Source: Solirubrobacteraceae bacterium
GTDB lineage: Bacteria; Actinomycetota; Thermoleophilia; Solirubrobacterales; Solirubrobacteraceae
DNA length: 64,000 nt
Assembly (NCBI GenBank): GCA_025449845.1
Contig: JANWIP010000003.1
Coordinates: 62,001-126,000 of the forward strand
Reading direction: 5' to 3'
The position numbers were made by a program, and so were the translations under genes. The notes under the pieces are model-generated. The model made no database searches, had not been told where the DNA came from, and saw only the letters and a program-made list of their open reading frames with translations. Numbering within the stretch: the first letter of the stretch is position 1; the number at the start of each line of letters is the position of its first letter. Positions 16,406-23,010 of the stretch are shown in pieces.

Positions 16406-17662
16406 TCACCCCGCCTGAAAGCGCGCGGCCGCCGCGCGACGTTCGGCTTCGGAGACGCTGAGCCCCACCTCGCCGTCGGGCAAGGTGACGCTCCCCGCAG
16501 GCTTGAGCAGCCGCGTCGGCGGCGTGCCACTGGTGCCAAGCGCGGCGAAGAGACTCAGCAGCGTAGGCCCGCTCATGTCCGAGACGATCGCGGGCGGCGC
16601 GCTCCAGGCGATCCAGGGCAGGCGCAGAAAGCTCGACGGCGAGAGCAGCCGCGACTTCATGTCCTGAAAGAGGGCCTGCTGATGCTTGGCGCGATCCAGA
16701 TCGGTCTCGTTCGGCGCGCAGAGGTTCTCGCGCGTGCGCGCCAGCGCGAGCGCCTGCTTGCCGTTGAGGTGATGCGTGCCCGCGGGCAAGTGCAGCGTAT
16801 AGCCGCCGCGGCTGAAGCCGCCGTCCAGGCGCGAGATGATGCAGCCGCCGGTGTAGTCAACCCCGCCCATGGCGTCGATCAGCTGCGGAAAGTTTTCGAA
16901 GTTGACTTCGACGATGTGATTGATGGGGACGCCTAGATAGCGCTTGATTATTGAGATGGAGAGGGCCGGCCCTCCGAATGCATAGGCCGCATTGATCTTC
17001 TGCAGGCCGTGCCCGGGGATTTCGACGACGGTGTCGCGCGGGATCGACAGCCGCGCAGCGTGCCCGCCGCCGGTGCGGATCAGCATGATCGAGTCCGAGC
17101 GACTGGGCCCCGAGGTGTTGGCCCCCGGTTCCTTGCTGCCCTTGGGGCGCCGGTCACTGCCCAGCACGAGGATGTTGTTGGCGGAGGTGAGCGGCCAGCC
17201 CGCCGGGTCGAGCACGCCCTGCACGTCGCCGGGCGGCGAGTTGCGCCCGAACTGCGCGCTCACCAGGAACAGCACGAGCGAGAGCAGCAGCCAGCCGGCC
17301 ACGAGCGCCAAGACGCCCACAACGATGCGCCTCCGCGTCAGGCGCGGTCGGCGACGCGGGCCCTGTCCCGGAGGCGGAGCGCCGATGAGCGTCCCGCCAT
17401 CGCCGCCACTACCGCCATCGCCTCCGCGCAGATGCCGCCGCGCGCGGTAGCGCTTGTATTGCGGCGGTTCCTCGGTGCCTGCCGTGCGCGGCGTGCGCGC
17501 GGGGGCCGCGGCGGGCGCGGCTGTACGCGGGGCCTTCGCGGGCGCGGCTGTACGCGGGGCCTTCGCGGGCGCGCGCGGGGTCTTCGCCGGGGCCCGCGGT
17601 GTCCGCGCCGTCGGGGTGGCGGCGGGCGCAGGCGGCAGGCGCGGGCGGCGCGGCTCGGCCAT
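16406..17662 (-). CDS. LCP (LytR-CpsA-Psr) family cell-wall glycopolymer transferase
   Basis: A 418-residue type II membrane protein. An Ala/Pro/Lys/Arg repeat-rich cytoplasmic N-terminus (APAKAPRTA repeats) spans residues 1-100, and a membrane helix (VVGVLALVAGWLLLSLVLF) about 110-130. The LCP domain follows: NNILVLGSDRRP, DSIMLIRT, LSIPRDTVVEIPG, KINAAYAFGG and the Arg-rich LARTREN. LCP enzymes transfer lipid-linked glycopolymers to peptidoglycan. The ATG at 17662 overlaps the VapC stop as TGATG, so it is translationally coupled to the Phd-VapC pair. That is an unusual setting for a wall enzyme. Confidence 0.9.
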   Translation of the reverse strand: MAEPRRPRLPPAPAATPTARTPRAPAKTPRAPAKAPRTAAPAKAPRTAAPAAAPARTPRTAGTEEPPQYKRYRARRHLRGGDGGSGGDGGTLIGAPPPGQGPRRRPRLTRRRIVVGVLALVAGWLLLSLVLFLVSAQFGRNSPPGDVQGVLDPAGWPLTSANNILVLGSDRRPKGSKEPGANTSGPSRSDSIMLIRTGGGHAARLSIPRDTVVEIPGHGLQKINAAYAFGGPALSISIIKRYLGVPINHIVEVNFENFPQLIDAMGGVDYTGGCIISRLDGGFSRGGYTLHLPAGTHHLNGKQALALARTRENLCAPNETDLDRAKHQQALFQDMKSRLLSPSSFLRLPWIAWSAPPAIVSDMSGPTLLSLFAALGTSGTPPTRLLKPAGSVTLPDGEVGLSVSEAERRAAAARFQAG

Positions 17663-18036
17663 CACCACACCACCGGTACGCCATAGGCGGCGAAGGCAGG
17701 GTCCCGGGTGACGATCGCACAGCCTTCGAGCCGGGCCTGCGCGATCAGCAGACGGTCGAAGGGATCACGGTGGTGAACGGGAAGATCGGCGACGGCGTTG
17801 GCGTGCCGCGCGGTTATCGACAGCAGCTCAGCGCCCGCTTCGCTGACGCGCTCGATTAGGTTTTTCGGGGCCGTCAATTTGCCGACTGAGCGCTTGATCG
17901 CGATCTCCCAGACGTTCACGGCGCTGGCAATCAACTCCGCGTCGGGCCGTTCCATCGCCGTCTGGGCCTCGCGGGAAAGGGGAAAGTCCGTCGAAAGCAG
18001 CGCCAGCAGAGTGTGGGTGTCGAGCAGGAGCCTCAC
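17662..18036 (-). CDS. PIN-domain toxin (VapC-like ribonuclease)
   Basis: A 124-residue protein starting MRLLLDTHTLLALL with the first catalytic Asp at residue 6. NVWEIAIKRSVGKL gives the conserved Glu near 44, and HHRDPFDRLLIAQA the third and fourth acidic residues near 90. This matches the PIN subgroup that pairs with Phd/YefM antitoxins. It should cleave RNA when released. It overlaps the antitoxin gene by 4 bp upstream and the LCP gene start downstream. Confidence 0.85.
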   Translation of the reverse strand: MRLLLDTHTLLALLSTDFPLSREAQTAMERPDAELIASAVNVWEIAIKRSVGKLTAPKNLIERVSEAGAELLSITARHANAVADLPVHHRDPFDRLLIAQARLEGCAIVTRDPAFAAYGVPVVW

Positions 18037-18278
18037 TCGTCGATCATGCCGAAGGCGCTCTGGAGGTCCTCCGGCAGCTCGTCGAAGTCATCGGCGATCT
18101 CCACCTGGCCCTTCCAGATGCCCCTGAGCGCCAAGAGGCCGCGCGGGGGCTCGTCATAGGGGACGATCTTGGCCACAGGGCGCCCCGAACGCTCGACGAT
18201 CACGTCCTCGCCACGACGCGCGCTGTCGACCAGGCGCGAGAAGTTGGTCTTCGCCTCGTGCATTCCCACTCGTGTCAT
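18033..18278 (-). CDS. Phd/YefM-type antitoxin
   Basis: An 81-residue antitoxin. MTRVGMHEAKTNFSRLVDSA and GEDVIVERSGRPVAKIVP form the YefM/Phd DNA-binding fold, and the acidic C-terminus (DDFDELPEDL) is the toxin-neutralising segment. I chose the ATG at 18278 over the one at 18287. A TAGAAT box lies at 18291-18286 on the minus strand, 7 nt before that ATG, giving a leaderless message. It likely represses its own promoter together with VapC. Confidence 0.8.
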   Translation of the reverse strand: MTRVGMHEAKTNFSRLVDSARRGEDVIVERSGRPVAKIVPYDEPPRGLLALRGIWKGQVEIADDFDELPEDLQSAFGMIDE

Positions 18279-18285
18279 GTGGCGC

Positions 18286-18291
18286 ATTCTA
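18286..18291 (-). promoter_or_regulatory. -10 box of the leaderless phd-vapC-LCP operon
   Basis: TAGAAT on the minus strand lies 7 nt before the antitoxin ATG. No Shine-Dalgarno fits in that space. The -35 region is not clear. Confidence 0.45.
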
Positions 18292-18408
18292 GCATTGCTT
18301 AGCTAGCCTAGTCCTATCGCTGGTCTCGCGGCTCGGCGCGTCCAGCACCGCGGTGCGTCCTCGCCCCGCGCACGCAGGGCGCTTGCTCGATGGCCATATA
18401 TTGGCGCG

Positions 18409-19296
18409 ATGAGCCCCGAGCATGCGCCGGCAGGCCGCCCGACCGCAGGCCGGCTGAACGCAGGCCGGCTGATCGTCTGTCCCACGCCGCTCGGCAACCT
18501 GCAGGACATCACGCTGCGCGTGCTTGAGATGCTCGCTTCTGCTGACGTGCTCGCCTGCGAGGACACGCGGCGCACGCGCGTGCTGCTTGAGCGCCATGGG
18601 ATCGCGGGGCCGGAACTCGTCTCCTTCCACGAGCACAACGAACGCGCTCGCGCCGAGCAGCTCGTGGCGCGCATGTGGGCTGGGGTCAGCGTGGCGCTCG
18701 TCTCAGACGCCGGCATGCCGCTCGTCTCAGACCCCGGCTTCGCTCTGATCCAGCAGGCGCTCGCCGCCGGGCTGCAGGTCGAGGTTCTGCCGGGGCCGAG
18801 CGCGGTCATTACGGCGCTCGTCGCCTCGGGCCTGCCGGCTGAGCGCTTCCGCTTCGTGGGTTTTCTGCCGCGCAAGCGCGGGGAGCTGGAGCGGCTGCTC
18901 GGCGGGGTGGGCGGAGTGGGAGGGGTGGGCGGGACCTTGGATACCCTCGTCGCCTTCGAGTCCCCCGGCCGCCTCGCCGCGACGCTCGCGATCCTCGCGG
19001 CGCTCGATCCCGAGCGGCCGGCCGCCGTCTGCCGTGAGCTGACCAAGCTGCATGAGGAAGTCCGCCGCGGATCGGCCGCCGAGCTTGCCGCCTACTACGG
19101 CGAGCACGCGCCGCGGGGCGAGATAGTGCTGGTGCTCGGCGCCTCTTCGCCGGAGCGCGCCACTCACGAGGAGGCGATGGCCGCGCTGCGCGCCCTGATC
19201 GATGCAGGTGCCCGTGCCCGCCCGGCCGCGGGAGTGCTCGCCAAGCTCACAGGCATCAGTGCCAATGAGTTGTACCGGGGGCTGACGGGTTCCTGA
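18409..19296 (+). CDS. rsmI: 16S rRNA (cytidine-1402-2'-O)-methyltransferase
   Basis: The 295-residue product has the RsmI opening GRLIVCPTPLGNLQDITLRVLEML and the diagnostic CEDTRRTRVLLERHG, VSDAGMPLVSDPGF and VEVLPGPSAVITALVASGLP motifs of this tetrapyrrole-methylase-fold family. It 2'-O-methylates C1402 in the ribosomal decoding centre using S-adenosylmethionine. A GGVGGVGGVGG insert near residue 165 replaces a surface loop and comes from a GC-rich short repeat. In many Gram-positive genomes rsmI lies next to metG. Here the two are separated by about 10 kb of accessory DNA. Confidence 0.9.
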   Translation: MSPEHAPAGRPTAGRLNAGRLIVCPTPLGNLQDITLRVLEMLASADVLACEDTRRTRVLLERHGIAGPELVSFHEHNERARAEQLVARMWAGVSVALVSDAGMPLVSDPGFALIQQALAAGLQVEVLPGPSAVITALVASGLPAERFRFVGFLPRKRGELERLLGGVGGVGGVGGTLDTLVAFESPGRLAATLAILAALDPERPAAVCRELTKLHEEVRRGSAAELAAYYGEHAPRGEIVLVLGASSPERATHEEAMAALRALIDAGARARPAAGVLAKLTGISANELYRGLTGS

Positions 19297-19450
19297 GGCA
19301 TGCCAGGCGCGCGCAGGTGGAGCTTGTGGAGCGCCCCCATAGCCATCATCGAGATGCGCCCGCAGCTGCCGCACCCGGCCGATCAGCAGTGGTTCTGGAG
19401 TGAGCGCTGGCGTCCGGTCGGGACGCACGGCATATTCAAGAGCTCTTGAT

Positions 19451-19505
19451 TCAAGGGTTCAGGGGCAGCAACTGAAGTGCCTCGACGTGCTTGAGGGCCA
19501 CGCCG
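19451..19505 (-). pseudogene. Possible VapC C-terminal remnant
   Basis: Directly downstream of the orphan antitoxin, the minus strand reads GVALKHVEALQLLPLNP and then stops (TGA at 19453-19451). This resembles the closing segment of VapC toxins that partner such antitoxins (xxHVEAxxLLP). Only about 17 codons survive. The remaining interval 19297-19450 shows no gene. Confidence 0.25.
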
Positions 19506-19739
19506 TTAGGACGGCGGTTCGGCCACCGGTTCTACCGTCAGCTCGGCGGCTGACAGGCCGTCGGTGGATCGCCCGAGTCCCAAGCGCGGGCGCCGCGAGG
19601 TGCGCGGCGCGGCTGCCTTCTCATCGACCGCCTCGGCCAGCACCACCGTCAATGCAACGCCGCGCCTGTGGGCCTCAGCCTCAAGCGTTTCGAGCGAGGA
19701 CCGTCTCGCGCTCACCGTTGTCCTGCGAGTCTGATTCAT
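19506..19739 (-). CDS. Orphan VapB-like antitoxin
   Basis: A 77-residue protein, MNQTRRTTVSARRSSLETLEAEA then RRGVALTVVLAEAVDEKA, a ribbon-helix-helix-like N-terminus with a flexible C-terminus ending EPVAEPPS. It is typical of actinobacterial VapB-like antitoxins. No intact toxin follows on this strand; only a possible VapC tail is left. It may still act as a regulator or anti-addiction factor. Confidence 0.6.
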   Translation of the reverse strand: MNQTRRTTVSARRSSLETLEAEAHRRGVALTVVLAEAVDEKAAAPRTSRRPRLGLGRSTDGLSAAELTVEPVAEPPS

Positions 19740-19833
19740 GATTCACGATGCTAATAGGCCATTGCTCCACGGCGATTCCAGCGCCCACGCTCCACGATTC
19801 CAGCGCCAACGTAGTAGTCCCCTTACGTATCTT

Positions 19834-19886
19834 ATGACGATCTTTTCGTCATTATCCTTGTCTTACAACGAAGATTTCGCCATAAT
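19834..19886 (+). promoter_or_regulatory. Promoter and operator of the first fic gene
   Basis: TTGTCT (19858-19863) and CATAAT (19881-19886) are exactly 17 bp apart, and the ATG at 19895 is 8 nt after the -10 box. Just upstream ATGACGA (19834-19840) and TCGTCAT (19846-19852) form a 7-bp inverted repeat, a likely operator. The protein's own N-terminal AbiEi-like winged helix is a candidate binder. Confidence 0.6.
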
Positions 19887-19894
19887 GGTCGGGC

Positions 19895-21415
19895 ATGACA
19901 CGTCCTACGACGACTTTCTCGCTTGCCGAGCAGCCTGAGGTCTTCTTCTCGAGCACCCGCACCTCGCGGGCGATCAGACGCCATCTCGCGGCCGGCGAGG
20001 TGCGCCATATCGCCGGCCGTCTCTACACCCGAAACACGAGCGATTCGCTCCAGGATGTGGTGCGGCGCCGGGTCTGGGAGGTCGCGGCAGGCTATTTTCC
20101 GGGGGCCGTGATCGTGGATCGCACGGCATTTGAGATGCGGCCGTCCGGGCCCGAGGGGTCGATCTTCCTGTCCGGCGACACGCGTCGCGTGGTGCGACTG
20201 CCGGGGGTCGTGCTCAACAGCCGCCGTGGGCTGGGCCCCGTGAGCGGCGACCAGCCTTTCATGCAGGGCCTCTTCCTCAGCTCCTGGCCGCGGCGGTTCC
20301 TGGAGAACATGCGCCCTTCTCGTACGCGCACCGGAGTCAGTCGCACCTTGAGCCGGGCCGAGATGGAGCAGCGCCTGCAGGCGATTCTCGTCAACCAGGG
20401 CGAGTCCCAGCTCGGGGTGCTGCGCGATGAAGCGCGCCGGCTGGCCCCTGAGCTTGAGGCCGAGCCACAAAGCGCGCGTCTGGACTCGTTGATCGGCGCG
20501 CTACTGGGCACGCGTGTTGACAAGCACCTGCTCACAGCCGCCGGGCGGGCGACTCGCGCGGGGCGTGGCTGGGACGAAGCGCGTCTGCCTCTCTTCGATG
20601 AGCTGCTGGCCGCATTGAGCGAGTACGTGCCGTTCGAGCGCACTGAGCGCCCAGCGCACGCGGGCGCTCCCTTCGCGTTTTTCGAGGCGTACTTCTCGAA
20701 CTTCATCGAGGGCACCGAGTTTCTCGTGAGCGAGGCGCGGGACATCGTCTTCGCCGGCGCGATCCCCGCCGCGCGACCGCAGGACGCGCACGACATCCTG
20801 GGCAGCTATGACGCGGTGTCCGATCCCGCGATGCGTGCGGCGACGCCGCACGACCCCGCCGCGCTGGACGGTCTGCTGAGAACAGCCCACGCTCGCATGC
20901 TCGCGGGGCGCCCCGGGGTCGACCCGGGGCGGTACAAGAGCAGTCCCAACCGCGCCGGCGAAACCGAGTTCGTCGCGCCGCTGCTCGTGCGTGGCACGCT
21001 GGAGCGGGGCCTTGAGCGCCAGCTCGCGCTGCCTCCGGGCTTTCAGCGCGCGGTGTTCACGATGTTCCTCGTATCCGAGGTCCACCCCTTCGCCGATGGC
21101 AACGGCCGCGTCGCGCGGCTGTTGGCCAACGCCGAGTTGACCGCCGCCGCCCAGCAGCGCCTGATCGTTCCCACGGTGCTGCGAGACGACTACCTGCAGG
21201 CGCTGCGCGCCATGTCACGCCAGGCGAACGCAGCGCCGCTGATCGCTGTGCTCGACCGTGCTCAGCAGCTCTGCGCGCAGATTGACTGGGCCGACCTTCA
21301 TGGCGCGGAGGCTCAGCTGCGTGCGACGCATGCGTTTGACACGCCGGCCGAGGCGGAGGAAGCCGGGGTCATACTGCGGCTTCCGAGCGAATTGCAAGGC
21401 GCGGCACAATCGTGA
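19895..21415 (+). CDS. Fic protein with N-terminal AbiEi-like domain and inhibitory motif
   Basis: The 506-residue cytosolic protein has an AbiEi-antitoxin-like DNA-binding N-terminus (about 1-160, VFFSSTRTSRAIRRHLAAG and IAGRLYTRN). The Fic domain carries the full catalytic motif HPFADGNGRVAR at about residues 398-409. A helix upstream has SNFIEG near 268, matching the (S/T)xxxE(G/N) inhibition motif, so activity should be self-restrained. Fic enzymes usually transfer AMP to Ser, Thr or Tyr of target proteins. The fusion combines a regulator-like head and a toxin-like body. It is followed closely by a second fic gene. Confidence 0.85.
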   Translation: MTRPTTTFSLAEQPEVFFSSTRTSRAIRRHLAAGEVRHIAGRLYTRNTSDSLQDVVRRRVWEVAAGYFPGAVIVDRTAFEMRPSGPEGSIFLSGDTRRVVRLPGVVLNSRRGLGPVSGDQPFMQGLFLSSWPRRFLENMRPSRTRTGVSRTLSRAEMEQRLQAILVNQGESQLGVLRDEARRLAPELEAEPQSARLDSLIGALLGTRVDKHLLTAAGRATRAGRGWDEARLPLFDELLAALSEYVPFERTERPAHAGAPFAFFEAYFSNFIEGTEFLVSEARDIVFAGAIPAARPQDAHDILGSYDAVSDPAMRAATPHDPAALDGLLRTAHARMLAGRPGVDPGRYKSSPNRAGETEFVAPLLVRGTLERGLERQLALPPGFQRAVFTMFLVSEVHPFADGNGRVARLLANAELTAAAQQRLIVPTVLRDDYLQALRAMSRQANAAPLIAVLDRAQQLCAQIDWADLHGAEAQLRATHAFDTPAEAEEAGVILRLPSELQGAAQS

Positions 21416-22460
21416 TGCCGCCGGTTTTCCCTTTCAAAGTCTCACCGGCTCCGTAAGCATAGAGAGCTATCCTTACAAAGCCCGCAATCTGCTGCGCTCC
21501 GAGAGCGCCGCGTCATCGCGCATCGAGGGTGTGCGGATTACGCACAAGCGCCTCGCGCGCGCCGCATACACCCGGGCCGACGCTCGGGCCGGCCGGCAGC
21601 GTGGGGACGGCCGCGCCGCCGAAGTGCTCGGCAACGTGGAAGCGATGGAGCGCGCCATCGAGCTCGGCGGCAGCTCCGAGTCGCTCACGGTGGCAGGCAT
21701 CCGGGACATCCATCGCACGCTCCTGCGCTTCACCGAGGATCGCGACATAGCCGGTGCCCTGCGCACCAAGCAGAGCTGGATCGGCGGCAACGACTACCAC
21801 CCCATCGGCGCTCCCTACGTCGCCCCTCCGCACGAGCTGGTGCCCGGGCTGCTGGAGGACCTCTGCCGGTTCATCGCGCGCACCGACATCGCCGCTGTCG
21901 CGCAGGCGGCGATCGCGCACGCGCAGTTCGAGAACATCCACCCCTTCTCCGATGGCAACGGCCGCACGGGGCGAGCGCTCATATATGTCGTCCTGTGCCG
22001 CCGCGGTGAGGCGGGCAACTACATTCCCCCCATCAGCCTGGTGCTGGCCGGCCAGCCCAAGAGCTACATCGGCGGTCTCGGCGCCTACAGCCAGGGCCGT
22101 GTCAGCAGCTGGTGCGAGCGCTTCGCGCATGCCACCGCGCGTACCGCCGGCGAGGCTGAGCAGCTCGCCTGGGGCATCGAAGATCTCCAGGCCGGCTGGC
22201 TGGCGCTCCTGGGCAACCCCCGCCGCGACGCCGCGGTGCGCGAACTCGTCAGCGTCCTACCAGCCCAACCCGTGATTGATGTCGCCGCTGCCCAGCGCCT
22301 GACCGGCAAGTCTCACGTTGCCGTCGGCAACGCCATCGCCAAGCTGGAGCACGCCGGCATTCTCACCCGCCTGAACCAGCGCAAGTGGGGGCGCGTCTGG
22401 GAGTGCGCCGAGCTGCTGGCGCTTGTCGACGCCTTTGAGAAGACCGTCTCCACGCCCTAG
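21330..22460 (+). CDS. Second Fic protein, 5' end uncertain or truncated
   Basis: Recognisable homology starts near 21470 (LLRSESAASSRIEG, which contains an SxxxEG inhibition motif) and runs to the stop at 22460. The catalytic motif HPFSDGNGRTGR is intact near 21940. A C-terminal winged helix reads VIDVAAAQRLTGKSHVAVGN. Between the stop of the first fic gene and the homologous part there is no in-frame ATG, GTG or TTG. The nearest in-frame starts lie inside the upstream gene, and 21330 is given as one option. The N-terminal part may be lost, or the gene may rely on an unusual start. Confidence 0.65.
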   Translation: MRLTRRPRRRKPGSYCGFRANCKARHNRDAAGFPFQSLTGSVSIESYPYKARNLLRSESAASSRIEGVRITHKRLARAAYTRADARAGRQRGDGRAAEVLGNVEAMERAIELGGSSESLTVAGIRDIHRTLLRFTEDRDIAGALRTKQSWIGGNDYHPIGAPYVAPPHELVPGLLEDLCRFIARTDIAAVAQAAIAHAQFENIHPFSDGNGRTGRALIYVVLCRRGEAGNYIPPISLVLAGQPKSYIGGLGAYSQGRVSSWCERFAHATARTAGEAEQLAWGIEDLQAGWLALLGNPRRDAAVRELVSVLPAQPVIDVAAAQRLTGKSHVAVGNAIAKLEHAGILTRLNQRKWGRVWECAELLALVDAFEKTVSTP

Positions 22461-22518
22461 CTCTGCTCGGATTCACACCTCGACCTGGCGCCCGAGTCCG
22501 CCCTTCTTGCCAAGGGAC

Positions 22519-22548
22519 TTGACAAGAGCCATCACTTGTGCCTATAGT
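22519..22548 (+). promoter_or_regulatory. Cassette 2 promoter (TTGACA-18-TATAGT)
   Basis: TTGACA at 22519-22524, 18 bp, TATAGT at 22543-22548. The box and at least 15 bp on either side match the cassette 1 promoter almost exactly, which suggests a fairly recent duplication. It starts 59 bp after the second fic gene. Confidence 0.8.
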
Positions 22549-22647
22549 CATCCTGTGATGGCGTCCTGTCATGGGGTGCCTTCGCAAGGATAGGTCGGGT
22601 CAGGGTTCTTCCCGTGTTGTTTGCGGGGTCCATGGAGCCGTAAGGGA

Positions 22648-22830
22648 ATGTCGGAGAGGGATTTCGATCGCTTTATGAGGGATGTTGAGATGAGTGATCT
22701 TCTTTATAACCGCACCTTGCGGTCCAATGGTCTTACGGCTCCGTTCGGGGTTGTAACTAGATGCGTCAGCATCACTGACGCATCTCTCTCTCTCTCTCTC
22801 TCTCTCTTGGCCGGGTCGGCTAGCTTCTAG
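22648..22830 (+). CDS. Possible leader peptide in cassette 2 5' UTR
   Basis: An open frame of 60 codons begins MSERDFDRFMRDVEMSDLLY and passes through the stems and the CT repeat to a TAG at 22830. It matches the cassette 1 frame in its first 19 residues, then diverges because P1 and P2 differ. Since cassette 3 does not keep the frame, translation is doubtful. Confidence 0.25.
   Translation: MSERDFDRFMRDVEMSDLLYNRTLRSNGLTAPFGVVTRCVSITDASLSLSLSLLAGSASF
22759..22807 (+). repeat. Invariant 11-bp hairpin followed by (CT)12
   Basis: The hairpin arms and CATCA loop at 22759-22785 are identical to those of cassettes 1 and 3. The CT run covers 22784-22807, twelve units, one more than cassette 1 and one fewer than cassette 3. 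Confidence 0.85.
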
Positions 22831-23010
22831 GCCTGTTCTCCGCCGCCACCCGGCGGCTCGCTCCGGCCACAGGCGCCGGGTTGGTCACTCTCGCGCGTTA
22901 AGCGCGATTTGTGTTTCTACCGTCTCGGGCTGGGTGCCCAGGGCGGGTTTCTGCTGCCCGGGTGCGGTGGGTGGTCTTGTTCTCGATCGTTTTGGGAGGG
23001 GATGGCTTTG

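Larger units (their letters stand above)
22556..23010 (+). promoter_or_regulatory. Cassette 2 structured 5' leader
   Basis: The leader is collinear with that of cassette 1. P1 is ACCGCA/TGCGGT (22709-22723), P2 CGGCTCC/GGGGTTG with three G-U pairs (22736-22753), P3 the invariant hairpin (22759-22785), and P4 CGCGC/GCGCG with a different loop (22892-22906). The ribosome binding site GGGAGGGG is at 22994-23001. Compared with cassette 1, both sides of P1 have changed together, and P2 keeps pairing through wobble pairs. Spacing between P1, P2 and P3 is within 1 nt of cassette 1. Confidence 0.7.
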
